From NCBI RefSeq assembly GCF_035938995.1, contig NZ_DASZGI010000096.1, positions 1 through 33,458 of the forward strand: a stretch of DNA of 33,458 nucleotides. The letters are read 5' to 3'. The notes below the pieces were generated by a model. It worked only from the letters and a program-made list of their open reading frames with translations. It did not search any database and had not been told where the DNA came from. Within the stretch, counting starts at the first letter, position 1, and every line of letters begins with the position of its first letter. Shown in pieces: positions 31,519 to 33,458 of this stretch. The stretch is from DASZGI01 sp035938995. Its GTDB lineage: Bacteria; Actinomycetota; Actinomycetes; Streptomycetales; Catenulisporaceae. A program made the position numbers and the translations under genes.

Positions 31519-33210
31519 GTGCCGAACCCGCTCAAACAGTCACCACCCCCGGTCGGCCCGCCCCGCCCGGGCACGACCGTGCCGCGCGCGCTGGAAGAGC
31601 TCGCCGAGGCAGTCCCCGCGGCCCGGATCACCGGCCCCGCGGACGCCGCAAAGGCCCTGGTGACGGGGTTCACGCACGACTCGCGCGCAGTGCGGCCCGG
31701 CGACCTCTACGCGGCTATGCCCGGTGCTGCGGTCCACGGCGCGCAGTTCGCCCCCCAGGCCGCCCAGGCCGGCGCCGCGGCGATCCTCGCCGACGAGAGC
31801 GGAGCCGAACGCGCGGCCGCCACCGGGCTGCCGGTCCTGCTGGTGCCCGAGGTCCGCCCCGCGCTCGGCCCGATCGCCGCGCGCGTGTACGGCGAACCGG
31901 CGTCCGCGCTGCTGATGCTCGGCGTCACCGGAACCAACGGCAAGACCACCACGACCTACCTGATCGACGGCGGACTGCGCGCCGCGGGCCTGCGCACCGG
32001 CCTGATCGGCACCGTCGAGACGCGCATCGCCGACCGGGTGGTCAAGTCGGTGCGCACCACCCCCGAGGCCCCTGACCTCCAGGCGCTGCTCGCGGTCATG
32101 CGCGAGGACGGCGTCGGTGCGGTCGCGATGGAGGTCTCCAGCCACGCCCTCGCATACGGGCGCACCGCCGGCATCCGCTACCGGGTCGCCGCGTTCACCA
32201 ACCTGACGCAGGATCACCTCGACTTCCACGCCGACTTCGAGGACTACTTCGAGACCAAGGCGAAGCTCTTCACCCCCGAGTACACCGGCTTCGCGGTGCT
32301 CAACGCCGACGACGCCCACGGCCGCCGCCTCATCGAGCGGGTCGCGGCGATCGGCCTGCCGCACTGGACGTTCTCCGCCGAGGGCGCGCCCGGCGCCGAC
32401 TGGCGCGCGCTCGACGTGCGGCTCGGCCCCGACGGCACCCGCTTCACGCTCGTCGGGCCGGACGGCGCGCGGCGCGAGGCCGAAGTGGCGCTGCCCGGGG
32501 AGTTCAACGTCGAAAACGCGGTCGCGGCGGTGGCCTGCCTCGTCGCGGCGGGCATCGACCCCGACACCGCCATCGCGGGAGTCGCCTCCGTGCCCGGCGT
32601 CCCGGGCCGGATGCAGCGAGTCGACGCCGGACAGCCGTACCTCGCCGTCGTCGACTACGCGCACACCCCCGACGCCATCGAGACGCTGCTCTCGGCGGTC
32701 CGGCCGGTCACCTCTGGCACCCTGCGCATCGTCGTGGGCTGTGGCGGCGACCGTGACCGGGGTAAGCGGCCGCTGATGGGCGCCGCCGCAGCACGCGGGG
32801 CCGACGAGGTCATCCTCACCAACGACAACCCCCGTTCGGAGGACCCGCTGGTCATCCTCGACGCCGCCGCCGCGGGCGCCCGCGAGGCCGTCGCCGCGGG
32901 GGCGCACGCCACCGTGGCCGTCGTCCCGGACCGCTCCGAGGCGATCGCCCTCGCGGTGTCCGCGAGCCGCCGCGGCGACGCGGTCGTGGTCGCCGGGAAG
33001 GGGCACGAGCAAGGGCAGGAGATCGGCGGCGTGGTGTACCCGTTCGACGACGCCGCCGTGCTGCGCGAGGCGATCTGGGCGTGCGCCCCGTCCGGGTCGT
33101 GGGGCACCGTGTCAGAAACAGGCACCGTGTCCGAAAAAGGCACTGTGTCCAGAACGGGCGCTGATTCCGAATCAGGCTCGGCATCCGGCTCCGGATCGGC
33201 GGCGCCGTGA
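31519..33210 (+). CDS. murE: UDP-N-acetylmuramoyl-tripeptide synthetase MurE
   Basis: Cytoplasmic ATP-dependent ligase adding the third residue to UDP-MurNAc-L-Ala-D-Glu. The 563-residue protein has the N-terminal domain (FTHDSRAVRPGDLYAAMPG), the P-loop GVTGTNGKTTTTYLI (about 135-149), EVSSHALAYGR, NLTQDHLDFH, the carbamylated Lys in FETKAKLF, and the C-terminal DNPRSEDP motif that marks diaminopimelate-adding enzymes. The final 35 residues (529-563) are a tail of six-residue Gly/Thr/Ser/Glu repeats, absent from most MurE proteins. GTG at 31519 was chosen; upstream frame is not conserved. murF overlaps by 4 bp. Confidence 0.96.
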   Translation: MPNPLKQSPPPVGPPRPGTTVPRALEELAEAVPAARITGPADAAKALVTGFTHDSRAVRPGDLYAAMPGAAVHGAQFAPQAAQAGAAAILADESGAERAAATGLPVLLVPEVRPALGPIAARVYGEPASALLMLGVTGTNGKTTTTYLIDGGLRAAGLRTGLIGTVETRIADRVVKSVRTTPEAPDLQALLAVMREDGVGAVAMEVSSHALAYGRTAGIRYRVAAFTNLTQDHLDFHADFEDYFETKAKLFTPEYTGFAVLNADDAHGRRLIERVAAIGLPHWTFSAEGAPGADWRALDVRLGPDGTRFTLVGPDGARREAEVALPGEFNVENAVAAVACLVAAGIDPDTAIAGVASVPGVPGRMQRVDAGQPYLAVVDYAHTPDAIETLLSAVRPVTSGTLRIVVGCGGDRDRGKRPLMGAAAARGADEVILTNDNPRSEDPLVILDAAAAGAREAVAAGAHATVAVVPDRSEAIALAVSASRRGDAVVVAGKGHEQGQEIGGVVYPFDDAAVLREAIWACAPSGSWGTVSETGTVSEKGTVSRTGADSESGSASGSGSAAP

Positions 33211-33458
33211 TCCCGATGACCCTCGCGCAGATCGCGCAGGCAGTCGGCGGCGTGCTCGGCGACGGGACGGACGGCGCGATCACGGTCACCGGCCCGGCCG
33301 CGGAGGACTCGCGCGCTGTGCAGCCGGGCGGCCTGTTCGTGGCCTTCGTCGGCGAACAGGCGGACGGCCACGACTACGCCGCCGCGGCCGTCGAACGCGG
33401 CGCCGCGGCGGTTCTGGCGAGCCGTCAGGTCGACGGCGTGCCCGCGATCATCGTGCCC
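33207..33458 (+). CDS. murF: UDP-N-acetylmuramoyl-tripeptide--D-alanyl-D-alanine ligase MurF (3' end cut off)
   Basis: Adds D-Ala-D-Ala to the UDP-MurNAc-tripeptide made by MurE. The first 84 codons are present: MTLAQIAQAVGGVL, then GPAAEDSRAVQPGGLFVAFVGEQADGHDYAAAAVERGAAAVL (quoted in part: AEDSRAVQPGGLFVAF), the Mur ligase N-terminal domain that binds UDP. The ATP-binding part lies beyond the window. The GTG at 33207 overlaps the murE stop (GTGA); ATG at 33216 is an alternative. Fits the dcw order. Confidence 0.93.
   Translation, partial: MIPMTLAQIAQAVGGVLGDGTDGAITVTGPAAEDSRAVQPGGLFVAFVGEQADGHDYAAAAVERGAAAVLASRQVDGVPAIIVP

Overview
The window is chromosomal DNA of a very high-G+C actinobacterium. 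Codons end almost always in G or C, GTG and TTG starts are common, and several families are actinobacterial (DUF4193, DUF3093, DUF3710, DUF3159, DUF3040, CutRS, MT0933-type antitoxin). Gene order resembles Streptomyces and Mycobacterium in blocks, so a streptomycete relative or a Catenulispora-like organism fits; the genus cannot be fixed from sequence alone. Nearly all of it is core chromosome. I see no rRNA, tRNA, CRISPR array, transposase or prophage gene.

Layout. 1-2.8 kb: tRNA i6A/ms2i6A modification (miaB, cut by the left edge, and miaA) with a small antitoxin-like gene on the other strand between them. 2.8-8.9 kb: an aldonolactone-oxidase-type FAD enzyme, coproporphyrin ferrochelatase, an inositol-phosphatase-family gene, a 58-residue unknown, and the two-component system CutRS. 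8.9-16.5 kb: the conserved actinobacterial dut neighbourhood (gamma-carbonic-anhydrase-like protein, DUF4193, DUF3093, hotdog thioesterase, dut, DUF3710, DUF3159, two TrkA-type potassium regulators, TRAM-domain RNA methyltransferase). 16.5-18 kb: glyA, preceded by a clear ZTP (pfl) riboswitch. 18-20.3 kb: a gene-free stretch with a large hairpin and a tandem pair of matching two-stem hairpins, then dinB, then six 23-bp tandem repeats. 20.3-26.7 kb: a SAM methyltransferase, DUF3040, and a divergent MoxR-DUF58-transglutaminase operon. 26.7-33.5 kb: the start of the division and cell-wall (dcw) cluster: mraZ, rsmH, ftsL-like, ftsI, murE, murF (cut by the right edge).

How the parts work together. 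The right third makes and controls septal peptidoglycan: MraZ probably represses its own cluster through a row of GTGGAG-type sites, a long-range RNA stem of the mraW-motif type sits between mraZ and rsmH, and FtsL/FtsI/MurE/MurF are tightly coupled. The middle supplies nucleotide and one-carbon metabolism (dUTPase, SHMT under ZTP control), error-prone DNA synthesis and K+ regulation.

Most interesting for follow-up: the tandem structured element at 18185-18377, whose two copies show a compensatory base-pair change; the 23-bp dyad repeat array at 20005-20142; the glyA riboswitch with a possible anti-aptamer hairpin; and a recurring -10-N7/8-start arrangement suggesting leaderless mRNAs for several genes.
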